From contig OY726574.1 in the NCBI GenBank assembly GCA_963383645.1, forward strand, positions 59,766,394 through 59,830,393: DNA of 64,000 nucleotides, in the 5' to 3' direction. The position numbers and the translations under genes are program-made. Shown here piece after piece: positions 1 through 11,160 of this stretch (position 1 is the first letter of the stretch; each line of letters begins with the position of its first letter). The notes beneath the pieces are model-generated. The model searched no databases and was not told where the DNA came from. It worked only from the letters and a program-made list of their open reading frames with translations. This stretch comes from Muscardinus avellanarius. Taxonomy: Eukaryota > Chordata > Mammalia > Rodentia > Gliridae.

Positions 1-604
1 CCCTCTGATTACCGTAATTGCCTCCAGCCATTTCTATAACCAGTATGACGTGCATACAACATACACGTGGCGGGAATCAGGGAGGACAAAGTGGGCTTTA
101 CCAGAACATTCTTAGGGTCTCTCAGCAGCGCTGATGGAGAACGGGAGGTCCATTAGCAGAAGTGTGTGAATTCATACGCTATATTGAACAAAGCTTTGAG
201 AGGCAAAGGAAATTATTAAAGACAACTTAGGTGGGCGGAGAAGGTCTGAGAAAAGAATGTTCTCAAGCCTGGGGAAAACAGATGATACAGGGGGCAGTTT
301 CATTCCAAAGTAAATTTCATTATGATGAAAATGTTTTAGTGACTAATTTTATTCACTCGGTGCAGATAGAAGCCTTCTATGTTACAAGGAGAAGTGAGCA
401 AGGTGGCACGTTTTGTATTCTATATGGCACAAGTAAGAAAAAGTATTCTGGGGAAAACCTGGTAGGATTTTTCCCTTTCAGTAGTTCTACTTTCAAAAAA
501 TAAGAAATGCACATGTTGCAAGATGACCGTTGGAATTCCACACAGAAGTAGAAAGTAGTCTAAACAGAAACCCAGCTAGACCTTTTAAAGCCTTGAACAT
601 TTTT
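1..604. other. Unassigned sequence
   Basis: No repeat family, RNA gene or exon recognised. An open frame of 90 codons at 231-503 has no recognisable domain and is within chance expectation for AT-rich DNA. Confidence 0.5.
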
Positions 605-1075
605 CTGCTAGCCCGGTAGAGTTGAAATGCCCATGGGATTTGGAGTCAGGTAGTCCTGGATTCAAATTCCAACCTTCTGTTATCTGTGTGTTCTTGGGCA
701 TTCCACTGAATCTCTCTGAACCTTTAGGTCCTTCATTATTAAATCAGATTAAGAATACTTAACCATGCATGGCTGTTGTATAATGCAACAGAATTAACAA
801 GATGAGCTGGGAATGGTGGCCCACCCTTGTAATCCCAGCATTTGGGAGGCCGAGACAGGAGGATTGCAGTTTGTAGATAGCCTCAGCTACTTAGTGAGGT
901 GCTCCACAATTTAGTGAGACCCTGTTTCAAAATAAAGAATAAAAAATAGGGCTGGGGGTGTAGCTCGGAGGTAGAATGTCCATCCCTAGCACCACAAAAC
1001 AACAAAAACAACAACAAAAGAATTAAAAAGATGATGCCTATAAACTGTTTAGCCCTAAGGAAGTGTGTGATATTG
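605..1075 (+). mobile_element. MIR SINE, split by a younger SINE
   Basis: The stretch from about 625 follows the MIR core in order: a 'ggagtcaggtagtcctgg' block, then 'attcaaattcc', a 'cttgggca' block, 'cctttaggtccttcatt' and a degenerate 3' part. The MIR is interrupted at 805 by a B1-dID copy and resumes near 1035 with 'taaactgtttagccct', which corresponds to the MIR 3' region. MIRs are old, tRNA-derived elements shared by mammals. The divergence and the split are both consistent with great age. Confidence 0.75.
805..1018 (+). mobile_element. B1-dID SINE with TSD, inserted in MIR
   Basis: This copy shows the full family plan. A B1-like left monomer carries the 7SL-type 'gtaatcccagcatttgggagg' region and a 'gaggattgcag' block. 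An A-rich linker ('aaaataaagaataaaaaat') follows, then an ID-like right monomer ('gggctgggggtgtagctcgg') with an internal promoter-like box, ending in an A-rich tail. Flanking sequences at 790-804 and about 1019-1034 match as a roughly 15-bp TSD with one difference, which fixes this as one L1-mobilised insertion into the MIR. Confidence 0.92.
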
Positions 1076-1215
1076 ATACTTCCAGGGTTATCATCAGATT
1101 ATTGTATGGAAATATGCCAGATTGAATGACAGGACCTATGTTTGGGCCCTACATCAGCAGAATAAGGTCTCAGGGTTCTTACCTAAAATAGCAATTCTAT
1201 GAAGACAAGAATGTT

Positions 1216-1382
1216 TAGCCAGGTGTGTTGGCAAATGTTTATAATCCCAGCTTTGGGTGGCTGAGACAGGAGGAATGTGGTTTACAGCCAGTCTCAGCTA
1301 TTTAGTGAGGTCTTTTGCAACTCAAAGAGACCCTATTTCAAAAACAAAGAGTTAAAAATCTAGTGCTGGGGTGTAGCTCTCT
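1216..1382 (+). mobile_element. B1-dID SINE, 3'-truncated
   Basis: Left monomer, linker and the start of the ID half ('gctggggtgtagctct') are present. The sequence then breaks off near 1382, where an L1 3' end begins. The rest of the ID half and the A-tail are missing. Confidence 0.85.
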
Positions 1383-1384
1383 GA

Positions 1385-1665
1385 TGTGAAAACTAGAGAG
1401 AAAGTAGGAAACAGAAAAGACTTTAGATAATTGAGAGTGACCAACGGGACAGTGGAAGGGGTGGGGGGGAGAGGAGGAAATACTTCAGATCAGGCTGAGC
1501 CCCTGTATGAAGGTGTCACACCAATCTCACCATTGTGTATGGGAAGGAGGGAGGGGAGGGGCCTGATGGGAAACACACCAAGACCTGAGTGTAGTGTGTG
1601 ATTGATTTTGAACACCATTATGATGTATAATCACAATGCACCAATAAAAGTATAAAACACAAAAC
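1385..1665 (+). mobile_element. L1 3'-end fragment
   Basis: The fragment ends in 'gatgtataatcacaatgcac' followed by 'caataaaa'. The same terminus closes the L1 fragment near 2716, and its reverse complement opens several minus-strand L1 copies here (for example 9515 and 10588). A purine-rich G stretch around 1455-1475 and 1540-1562 is typical of an L1 3' UTR. Confidence 0.65.
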
Positions 1666-2250
1666 TGGGATACAGTTAAAGAAAAGATAAGACCTACGAA
1701 TTGCTGGGCAATGTCTAATTGATGGCGGAAAAAGGTTAAAAATGAGTTAATGTTGTATTTTGCCCTTGGATTGTAGAAAGTCTAGAGGAACTAAGCTGTT
1801 AGCATTGTTTACATGGAGGATTACAGCAGGTCCAGGAGCCTGGGGAGGGAGGGCTGACTGTAGGCCAGCCCACTTAAACCCTACCCTGGACCTCGGAAAA
1901 AAGCCCCGTAAAAATCAGTTCTCCTCAACATGCAGAAAAGAAGAGGTGGGATCTGAATGTTTTCCATCTGTACTTGAAATGCCATGATTTCAAGAGCAGA
2001 GATTTGGGGTAAAAGAACAAGGAAATTGTGAGCAGGGCTGAAATGGAATTATCTTTACATGACCAGTGGGCAGAACATCCCCGCTGATCTTTCACTCTCT
2101 TTCTTGCTCAACTTGGAACTCAAGACCTTGACAGAATGTCATGGAGCTGGGGGTGGAATTAAGAGACACAACCATGAATGGTAATGTTCTGGATCTGAGC
2201 ATTATTCTGATGACTGGCTTACACACACACACACAAAAAAAAAATCAGAA
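1666..2250. other. Unassigned sequence
   Basis: No repeat or exon recognised. A 75-codon frame at 1760-1987 has no recognisable domain. A short (CA)n run lies at 2221-2234. Confidence 0.45.
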
Positions 2251-2254
2251 AAGA

Positions 2255-2716
2255 ACTATGGGATATGTACACAATGGAATTTTACTCACCCATAAAAAAG
2301 AGCAGAATTATGTAATTTATAGGGAAATGGATGGAACTGGAGGACATTATGCTCAGTGAGATTAGTCAGTCACAAAAAGCAAGAAATCGGATGCTCTCCC
2401 TAATATGCAGAAGCTAGGGAGAAAATGGGTCATACGAGGAACTCTAGACAAAGAAGAAGATTCTGTAGATGAGCAAATAAGGCGAACTAATTGAGGGGTA
2501 CGAGAAGGGGGAAGAGGGAAATTCTCTAATGTATACGGTATGAACATTCACAAACATATCAAAGTCGGTCACTAAGCCAAACATGAGAAGGAGGGAGGAG
2601 GAGGGAATGGGGTGGGAACTGGGTAAGGACTAACTGGGTGATGTGTGCATGTGTGCCTCTGCTATCTTGTACTCTTGTAAGATGTATGACTACAGTGCAC
2701 CAATAAAAAGAGGAAG
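2255..2716 (+). mobile_element. L1 3' end (3' UTR region)
   Basis: The order is typical of the L1 3' region: 'gggatatgtacacaatggaa', 'aaatggatggaactggag', 'attatgctcagtgagatta', a 'cacaaaaagcaagaaat' block, a G-rich purine segment, then 'tgtatgactacagtgcacca' and 'aataaaa'. The 5' part is missing, as usual for truncated L1 insertions. No clear TSD was found. Confidence 0.85.
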
Positions 2717-4056
2717 AACCATAGTATTGGAGTATAGGGATAACCTTGTCCAGACGCAAAGGCCAAAGACTGGGGCTTAAACTGTGCTGCACCTACCCCT
2801 CAGCTACTTACATAGTTCTGTATGTGCATTGTTTGGATTTAGTAAGAAGAGGATTACCTGTGATTTTTCTGCTTCAATGTCAATGAACATTCTCCACTCT
2901 TTCCATCTGTAATAATTATGTCTACCTAATAAATTTAATCAGAGCCCTTTCAAAAATGGTAAACCACATACTGTATCGAAAAGAAGGAATTCCTAAGATG
3001 GGTGCTATGTTTGTTGAGGAGAATGGCTCAGCTAACCTCTGAGACAGCATCACAGTGTAATGCTTTTTTTAAAAAAGCGTTTCAGAGATCTGCTTAGTAT
3101 CTTTGACTTTTGACATTGAGGATGAATTTCTAAAATATTTACAAGAGAGACTGACTGCGTTTTTATTTGGAAAAATGCAGCAGAGTGCAGCAAAAAGAAT
3201 GAAGGAAAATGGATGTACTGGTCTCTATGATTTTGCGATAAATAAACATCGTTCCTAAGAAAGCAGTTTAAAAAAAAAGGGAAGAAAAATAAAATTTTCC
3301 CCCTCAACCAGGAAACAAAAAGGACTTAGAAACTCTCAACTATGCAAGTTGTAAACAGTGTGGGTGTGAACAGCAGCTAAGAACAACTAGACCCTGTGAA
3401 GTTTCAACAAGAGGAGTGGGTGTGTATCAAACACAAATGCAAGCAACAGATACAAAAATAGAGATACATGCTTATCCATAGGCCATAGAGCAGGCACCAG
3501 AGAGGAGGCCGAGCAGCAGTCATGTGCAGAGCCACCTAAAGCAAAGAAGCTGTTTAATAAAAACGAAATGTCATCCAAATGTTTTAAAGCATGGGGAAAA
3601 AACAAAACAAAAAAGCCAAGATCCAGGATGTAAAATCCATGTGAGAAGCACACCAGCAACATTTTCTCAATGAACACTTGTGAACAAACAGGCTGGGCAG
3701 AGAGCTGTACGAAGGGAGACTCCACACCCACCCAGAGGCTGGACTGGACTGAAGAGAGGGGCCCTGAGGCTCCCGGGCTCAGGAGAAGGAGCAGCCCCCT
3801 CTCCCTGAAGCTGAGGGGGGCAGGATGGAGGTCACCAGGCCTTAGACGGGGCTGCCTCCCAGCCACATGGCCTCTAAACACCCTCTTTTCAATTCTCTCT
3901 GTTGCCCTTCTTGGTTCAATCCTTGTCTCGTCTCCAGCTATTTACTTCCTCTTTGATTGTACTATGTTTTTAACTCCTACCATGGACTATACAGAATTTT
4001 GGACAAGAGATGTTATTTAGATTATTTGCTCATTTAGGTTAAAAATATTAAACAAT
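2717..4056. other. Unassigned sequence
   Basis: About 1.3 kb without a recognised repeat. Overlapping frames on both strands at 3387-4020 (164 and 116 codons) lie in a GC-richer patch around 3700-3870. They show no domain, no splice-site context that I would trust, and no similarity I recognise. Confidence 0.4.
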
Positions 4057-4252
4057 GCCACACATGTGCTGCACACCTGTAGTCTCAGTGCTTGGGAGCT
4101 GAGACAGGAGGATCACAGGTGCAAATCCAGCCTCAGCAACTTAGCGAGGCCCTTAGAACTTAGGGAGATGCTGTTTCAAAACTATATGAAAAAGGCCTGG
4201 GCGTATAGATAGAGATAGTATAGTGGGGTTCAATTCTCAGTACCATAAAAAG
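4057..4252 (+). mobile_element. B1-dID SINE, old copy
   Basis: Diverged but collinear copy. It keeps 'gagacaggaggatcacagg', 'cagcctcagcaacttag' and an ID-half end of 'ggttcaattctcagtacc'. The ID promoter region is heavily mutated around 4200-4225. Confidence 0.85.
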
Positions 4253-5770
4253 CTAAATATATTGTATTTGCAGTCATTCGGGAAATAACTATATGTAAAT
4301 AAAACTAAACTCTGATACTTAACATTGTAAGTTTATATTTAGGCTCAAAAGGATGATTTGTTATCACTGAATGAAAATGAAGACTCCTCCAAGCAAGCAC
4401 TCCATCCAAGGTGCCTGTGGATGACACAGGGGGAAATCCTGACCTGACTCAGCAGATACACACACTCAGCCCCGGGCCAAGAGAGAAGTTCTGAGGTGAT
4501 TCCAGAGAATAAAGAGGTTCTCGAGATAAAAGTGAATCTTGAAGAGCTTCACATACGAGATATACCTTCCACTGCTTACATGCAATTTATATCTTCAGAA
4601 AGAGGTAAATTCAGATATTTGCGAATAAAGCAATGGAAAATAATATTTTTAGATGACAATAAAGTCTTCAGTGAATTCTATGAGTTAGTGAACATAACAG
4701 TACCCTCAAATAAAGAAAAAAATTATTTTGAAGAACTCTAAAGAACTAACTACTATGAAGAGCAAATTTGTTCTCTTTCTATTGTATGTGTCTTACATTC
4801 TGGTTCACGTTTTCCAAAAGGCTCGTACCTGGGCTGTCTGTTCGCCTTTCCATGTTTCCGCTGAAGTTCAAACTATAGAGGTTTTTTGATTTTGAATGTG
4901 AAGAGCAGGATCCCAAATTTGCCCGTGTTTGTTCTCTTAGACAATCATGAAGGGTTGCCTCTTTTTTCAAATTCAAGTTCTGAATAGGGACAGCCAGGAG
5001 CACTGGCTTGTATAAAAATGAAAGCATGCTTGTCAGCTTATAGTGATAAATCAGGGATCCCCTGTCATTGGAACAGACTTAACATTTAATATTTTTAAAA
5101 ATGCAATAAAGATACTCTTCTTCCACTGAACACATTCAAATAGTTGTTTCTTTTTAGGTTGCCTTTTGAGAATATCTTAGAGTCTAGACCATAGACACCA
5201 GTCAGCAAAGAATTAAAGGTAGATTCATTAGCACATATGGCATTTACAATTTTGGGAACTTAAAACTCTAAGAATAGCACGCAGATGTCCTTCCAGTGGA
5301 GTGCTGAGATGTCACGGGACGCTCTACTCCATCTGCACCTGCCATAGCTTATGTCGTGGTGACTGCTTGCATCACCAAATATGACAGGTAACTAAGAACA
5401 CTCACCCATATCACCCAAGGTCAGCTTCCGTTTTTTAATATTCATGTGTCAGAAACACTATTCCTGCATGCCTGTAAAACCCTCCTCTACGTTCTTGCAG
5501 ACTTTAATTTTGGAATGTGCAAGGATACCTCGTAAGTGAATGAGGACAGTCCCAAGCCCGGGTCACCTGGCTCTTCTAGCCCCTCAGAACCCTCAAACTG
5601 AATCCTGAATCCTGAAGCTGTTGGAGTCTGACAGCCGGTTCTGGGCGGAAGACTCTCCAGGGCAAATCACATAGTTCTTCCCCCAGGCTAATTGCTGTCC
5701 CCATCACCCCGCTGTGCTCTGCACAGGTCACCTAGACATTGCCCTGGGGATGGCATTTCCTCCCCTTGTA
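4253..5770. other. Unassigned sequence with one AT-rich open frame
   Basis: No repeat recognised. An 81-codon plus-strand frame (4496-4741) has a charged composition without obvious low-complexity sequence, but it shows no domain I know, no Kozak-like start and no flanking exon signals. I do not call it a gene. Confidence 0.4.
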
Positions 5771-5935
5771 AAGTAAAGAAGGAGAAGGAGAAGGAGAAAG
5801 AGGAGAAGGAGAAGGAGGAAAGAAGAAGAAGAAGAAGGAGGAGGAGGAGGAGGAGGAGGAGGAGGAGGAGGAAGAGGAGGAGGAGGAGGAGGAGGAGAAG
5901 GAGAAGAAGGAGAATAATAATAATAATAATAAGAT
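5771..5935 (+). repeat. Polypurine microsatellite (GAA/GGA)n then (AAT)n
   Basis: An almost uninterrupted purine tract moves from GAA/GGA mixtures to a pure GGA run (about 5838-5895) and ends in AAT triplets (5914-5930). Translation gives poly-Arg/Glu/Lys on one strand and poly-Leu on the other, which explains the long frames called there. Such homopurine mirror tracts can form triplex DNA. Confidence 0.95.
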
Positions 5936-6535
5936 TATTAAGATTCAACTGTGAAGAGTTGTTGCAACTGGGATAAATCTTATGTACACAGAGACAGAAG
6001 GACCCACGTGCACACGCACACCCGTTAAATGGTGGCTACCGTCCCCACCAGAGATCCCCTTGACTATACTAGAGGAGTACAGGGTGGACTAAATGTATCA
6101 ACATTAAAGGAGTTGTTTTATTTTTAGGGAATTTACTTCCTATTCACAATAGACTTGCTGATACATGGAACACAATAAATTCTTTATGAATACATGAAAT
6201 TTTTCTTTTGTTATTTTTAGGTCATGATAAAATTGCGGACCACAGCAAACTTTCCTCTATTTTAAGCCAGTTTGAGTTTCCCAGGGAGGGTCTGTAAGCA
6301 ATCTGACTCCAGAAAGACTTTAGTGTCAAGCAGTGTCTGGAATGGACCCTGGAATTGGGGGAGGGGGTCATGATGACCTGAGCCCGGCCCAGTGTGACAG
6401 GGTGAACCAGTACTGGAATCATGGTCCACCAGTAGCCTTTTCTACAGATAGAAGGGCTCCCTTCTAGGCATGCCCTGTAATTGATAATATTGGCATTGAT
6501 ATAGGTTCAATCATCTATTCACTACACCTGACTTC
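5936..6535. other. Unassigned sequence
   Basis: Nothing recognised up to the TSD of the SINE at 6549. Confidence 0.45.
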
Positions 6536-6548
6536 AATAAATCTAATT

Positions 6549-6753
6549 AATTAATTAATTAATTAATTTGGTGGTACTGGGGTTCCTGGAAGCCCTTCTA
6601 CCTCCAGGCTACACTCCCAGACCTATTTTTACATTTTTATTTGGAAACAGGGTCTCCTAAGCCAGCACCGCGCGGCTGGCTTCGAACCTGCGTGATCCTC
6701 CTGTCTCTGCCTCCCAAGCGCGGGAATTACAAGCATGCGCCACCACGCCTGGC
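6549..6753 (-). mobile_element. B1-dID SINE, hairpin subfamily, with TSD
   Basis: This copy belongs to the derived subfamily. The ID end reads 'cctggaagcccttctacc' on the plus strand, the linker carries 'tttggaaacaggg', and about 20 bp of the left monomer is replaced by an inverted repeat at 6659-6682 (AAGCCAGC/GCTGGCTT arms). TSD 'aataaatctaatt' occurs at 6536-6548 and 6754-6766 and matches perfectly over 13 bp. The A-tail has become a (TTAA)n run. Confidence 0.93.
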
Positions 6754-6782
6754 AATAAATCTAATTTATAATAAAAATTTTA

Positions 6783-6998
6783 ACACGGGCATGTTGGCGC
6801 ATAATTGTAATCCCAGCATTTGGGAGGCTGAGACAGGAGGATCACAGTTTATGGACAGCCTCAGCTATTTAGTGAGGCCCATTGCAACTCAGTGAGACAC
6901 TGTTTCAAAATAAAGAATAACAAATAGGTCTTGGGGTGTAGCTCAGATGTAGAATGCCCCTGGGTTCCATCTCAGTACCACAAAAGAAGAGAAAAAAA
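6783..6998 (+). mobile_element. B1-dID SINE
   Basis: Complete dimer of the main subfamily, only about 30 bp downstream of the minus-strand copy ending at 6753. The pair is therefore in divergent orientation and could fold back in a transcript, although the two subfamilies differ in the middle of the left monomer. Confidence 0.92.
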
Positions 6999-8044
6999 AG
7001 AACTTGAAGGAACCATGGCGTACTTCTTGTGTGGAGAGGCAGAGGCTGTGAACACAGGCTAGTGAGCACCTGGCTTGCCAGGTCTGGGTGGCTGGGAGTC
7101 AGTCTATGCTGGAGTCCTGAGATAAGAGCCATTCCGCTAGCAGTGGAGCAGCATGGCTGGCTTACACTGCATCATACGAGATCTGAGGACGATTTCAGGG
7201 AGCACTTTCCACAGAGCAAACCTCACAGGCTATGCTCAGCTACGAGGCTGAGAAGTGTTATTTCGAGCACAGGTATATTTTTGTTAATATACTATTACTA
7301 AGCAGCTTTCCTGTTTTTCAAACACAGGCTTCCCATTAGAGATGCGTAAATAATCAACGTGGCAGTAAATTTTCTTTTTCTTGATTTCATATCATTGGCC
7401 CTACATGGCACATGCCAGAGACACCAATGCCGTCTTTCCCTAAACCTTATTTGTCCAGCATTTGGAGACAGCTACCGTAGGCCCTCTTGCTCAGTACTTA
7501 TGTTGAGAGAAATAAATTTTGTTCCCCTGGATCTCATAAAGCAGGTCCTGTGGCCATTTAATCATTTGCTGTCGTCCTAACTGCATTCTAGCTCCTCTGT
7601 GTTTCTCTGATAATAAGGAAAGCAAAACCAACTGGGACCTCTGAAAGATGACCTGAGTGAAATGGTTTCCGATTCCACCCGTAAGTCACAGCAGAATCGA
7701 GTGTGGAGTTCAGAAGAATATAAACGTCAGAAAGTCTGCACGAGAGGTTTGGGAGGAATGTGGGTGAAGATGATGGGAGAGGAAAGAAAGGTGCAAAAGA
7801 CGCGAGGTGAGGGGCGTCGGCCATAACCGTCTACAGCGTTCTGGGCCTCTGACGTGGCTCCGAGACTGCGGAGAGTGGATTCCCACACGGCCATGTTGTG
7901 CTCACTTGGGGCTTTGCCAAAGACATGGCATCCTACTCAAACCTCCGCTCCTGCATATTTGACATGTTTCAGTGATTCTGTATAGACACATTCGTAGAGA
8001 AAGGAAAACGAGTGGAAGTAGGAGTTATAGTATGATAAAGCTTA
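6999..8044. other. Unassigned sequence
   Basis: No repeat recognised in about 1 kb. Short frames (73-90 codons) are present without domains. Confidence 0.4.
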
Positions 8045-8222
8045 TTTTTGGAACTAGGGGTTGAACCCAGGGGTGTTCAATCTCTGAGTTACAGCCCCAA
8101 TCCTATTTTTTAATTAATTTATGAGTCTCCCTAAATTACTGAGGCTGACTTTGAATGTATGATCTTCCTGTCTCAGTTTCCCAAGTACTAGGATTCTAAG
8201 TGTTCACAATTATGCCTGGCTT
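8045..8222 (-). mobile_element. B1-dID SINE, old copy
   Basis: Reverse-strand copy with diverged ID half ('ggttgaacccaggggtg'), AT-rich linker and left monomer ending in 'attatgcctggc'. The A-tail is no longer visible. Confidence 0.85.
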
Positions 8223-8601
8223 GAGAAGAACATTTTAAATTTATTTTAGAAGCTTTGGATTTAGCAAATTATTGGGGAAATAAGGTTTCTAAAGACATTC
8301 TCTTTAGAAAATTTCTGACATATGTTGAAATTTTTGTGACTTACAGCTCTGTTGGTTAAAGTAAATGTCAGTTTCTGGTTGACAGGGGAGTAGTATACAC
8401 CAAGTTCAGGTCCTTATGGACAGAGTCAAGGTGGCTGGGCACTGCAGCTGGGAGGGGAGGGCTGCGTGGCCACATCTTTGCTGGATGCTTGGCTCTCGTG
8501 CCTGAGAAGCAGCTTGCCCAATTCCTCCTTAATTCATTGATGAACTATTACCTCCAGAGAAAGAAGGAAGAGACGGTGGGACCCGTTAGGCTGATACATA
8601 G
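8223..8601. other. Unassigned sequence
   Basis: Nothing recognised between the SINE and the L1 insertion. Confidence 0.4.
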
Positions 8602-8613
8602 AAAAGCTTAGTT

Positions 8614-8954
8614 GTTTTTTTTTTTTTTTTGGTGCATCGTACATCTTAATGGGGTACAAGACGGTAGAGGCACACATGCACACATCACTCAGCCCTTCCC
8701 CAGGTCCCTCCCCATTCCCTCTCCCCTTCCTCCTCCTCATGTTTAGCTTAGTGATTGACTTGGTTGTTTATGAATGTACATCATGTACATTAGGGAATTT
8801 CCTTCTTACCCCCTCCCATCTCTCTCAGTCGCATTATTTTCTCCTCTATGTTTTCTCTTCCTTCATCTATGAAGGAAGTTCCTCCTATGACCCCTTTTCT
8901 CCCTAGTTTTCACATATTAGGGAGAACATCCAATTTCTTACTTTTTGTGACTGC
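8614..8954 (-). mobile_element. 5'-truncated L1 insertion with TSD
   Basis: The T-run at 8614-8630 is the poly(A) tail of a minus-strand L1 3' end, followed by 'ggtgcatcgtacatcttaat' and the C/T-rich 3' UTR. The element stops inside the 3' UTR near 'ctttttgtgactg'. Target site 'aaaagcttagtt' is duplicated at 8602-8613 and 8955-8966 (12 bp, perfect). It is a short L1 of about 340 bp. Confidence 0.9.
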
Positions 8955-8966
8955 AAAAGCTTAGTT

Positions 8967-9477
8967 TCAAACACCTGAACATCAGGAGTTTCAAATAGTT
9001 CAACCCAATATTTTACAATGTCGATGAGCCCTGACCTCATTACCAAAGAGATGAACAGAATATATATGCTAAGGAACCAAAAAGCTGCTAGACAGTTGCA
9101 GATAAATTTTAGAAGACTTTTTTTGGTGTGTGTAAGACAAATCCTACTAGACTTCTTGTCTCAGGAAGAAGATTATTGAAAACACTATTTTTTAATGTTT
9201 GGGTAAAATATATTTCCCTTGCTTTATGTCTTGGCACTAGCGATATATTCCTAGATTACCTGTTCACTACTCTCCTACCTTAACAAACACCACGATATGT
9301 AACAGGTTGCTGGGTGATTACTTTCATACTTAAAAAAAGAAAATAAAACAATGCTTTACAGTAATACAGTTATTTTAGTTCTTAAAAAGACAAGTATCTA
9401 ACATGCAACTTACATAAGTGACACTTCTGCATTAACACTGGATATTGATTAAACAAGTTTCAGAAAATACATAATTT
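8967..9477. other. Unassigned AT-rich sequence
   Basis: Nothing recognised before the next L1. Confidence 0.4.
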
Positions 9478-11160
9478 ATTTTATTTATTTACTTTTTAAG
9501 TTTTTATTGGTGCATTGTAGTCATACATCTTAATGGGGTAGAGATGGTAGAGGCGTACAGGCACACATCACTCATTTAGCCCTTCTCCAGTTCCTGCCCC
9601 ATTCCCTCCACCTCCCTCCCTCTCCCTCTCCCTCCACGTCTGGCTTAGTGATTGACTTTGACATGTTTGTCGATGTGCATCATGGACATTGGGGAATTTC
9701 CCTCTTCCCCCTCCCATCACCCTCAGTTAGGTCCCCTGATTTGCTCATCTATGGTTTCTCCTCCTTCATCTAGAGTTTCTGCTGTGACCCATTTTCTCCC
9801 TAGCTTCTGCATATTAGGGGAAATATCCAATTTTTTTTACTTTTTGCGACTGACTAATCTCACTTAGCATAATGTTCTCCAGTTTCAACTATTTCTTGGC
9901 TAATGATGTAATTGTATTCTCCTTTATGGCTGGGTAAAATTACGCTGTGTACATATCTCATAGTTTTGTAATCCATTCATCTGTTGATGAACATCTTGTC
10001 TGTTTCCATAGTTCAGCAATGGTGAATTGTGTGGCTATGAACACAGATACACATGCATTATGTTGTAGCTTGGTTTCCATTCTTTTGGGTAGATACTCAG
10101 AAGTGGTATTGCTGGATAATATGGTAGATTCATTCCCATTCTTCTGAGGATCCTCCATACTGTTTTCCAAAGTGGTTGCAGTAATTTGCAATCCCACCAA
10201 CAATGTGTTAGAGTTCCCTTTTCTCCACATCCTTGCTGACATTTGTTATTGTTTGTGTTTTTAATGATTGCTATTTTAATCGGAGTTAGGTGAAATCTCT
10301 AGGTAATTTTTATTTGCATCTCTCTGATTGCTAATGATGTTGAGCATTTTTTCATATAGTTATTGGCCATTTGAATTTCTTCTTTTGTGAAGTATCAATT
10401 TGGTTCACTTGTCCATTTTTTCATTAGGGTATTTGTCTTTTAGCTGTGAGTTTCTTGAGTTCTTTTTATATTTTAGATATTAGCCTTCTATCACAAGAAT
10501 AATTGGCAGTATTTTTTCCTATTCTTTGGGCTGTCTGTTGAGGTTCTTTTTTATTTTTTTATTTTTAAATTATTTATTTATTTTATTGGTGCACTGTATT
10601 CATACATCATAATGGGATAAAAATAATACTTTTGTAGACATACATATACATGCACACATCACCCAGTTAGCCCCTACCTGATCCCCACCCCGTTCCCTCC
10701 CCATCCCTCCTTCCCATGCTTGGCTTAGTAGTTGACATCTAGTATTATAGCAATTTATCCAATATTAATGTTGATAATCTCACATAACAGTTTCATTTGT
10801 CTGATACCAAGCTTTTGATGACTTAAAGATAACATTTCAATATTTCTTTTTGCTTTCTTTCTTACCAGAGAACATTTCTTTCTTTTTCTTTTTTAAGGTG
10901 AAACCATCATATATTTATTTATTTTTCAGAAAAAAATCTATCCTAATATGGAATATGGACTCTAGATACCCAAAACGATCTCAAAAAAGAACAAAGCTAG
11001 AAGATGTATATTTTCTGATTTCAAACCATATAAAGCTACAATAATTGAAACAGTATAGTACTGTTCTAAAGGCAGATATATGTTGAGGTTCTTGATAGTT
11101 TCCTTTGCTGTGCAGAAGCTCTTAGTTTATTGCAATCCCATGTATTGATCCCTGTTTTAG
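9478..11160 (-). mobile_element. L1 3' region, interrupted by a second L1
   Basis: Minus-strand L1. It runs from a T/A-rich tail and 'attggtgcattgtagtcata' through the 3' UTR and past the ORF2 end. Marks include 'tggctgggtaaaattacgct', 'aatccattcatctgttgatg', 'gaacatcttgtctgtttcca' and 'gtgaagtatcaatttggttc'. It is broken at 10548 and resumes at 11094 with 'gatagtttcctttgctgtgc', the expected continuation. The host L1 is diverged and has no intact reading frame. Confidence 0.88.
10549..11080. mobile_element. Rearranged L1 insertion (twin-priming type), nested in L1
   Basis: A 13-bp TSD 'tgttgaggttctt' brackets the insert at 10536-10548 and 11081-11093. From the left the insert has a T-rich tail and a minus-strand L1 3' end ('ttggtgcactgtattcatac', to about 10738). 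Its right part is plus-strand L1 ORF2-like ('aaaaaagaacaaagctagaa', 'cagtatagtactgttct'). Opposed L1 pieces inside one TSD pair are what twin priming produces. The middle, 10739-10935, I could not assign. Confidence 0.75.

Noticed and set aside
3387..4020. Overlapping frames on both strands
   Set aside because: Opposed frames of similar length without domains point to compositional bias rather than coding.
4496..4741. 81-codon non-repetitive frame
   Set aside because: No domain, start context or neighbouring exon signal; length is within chance for AT-rich DNA. Kept only as a note.
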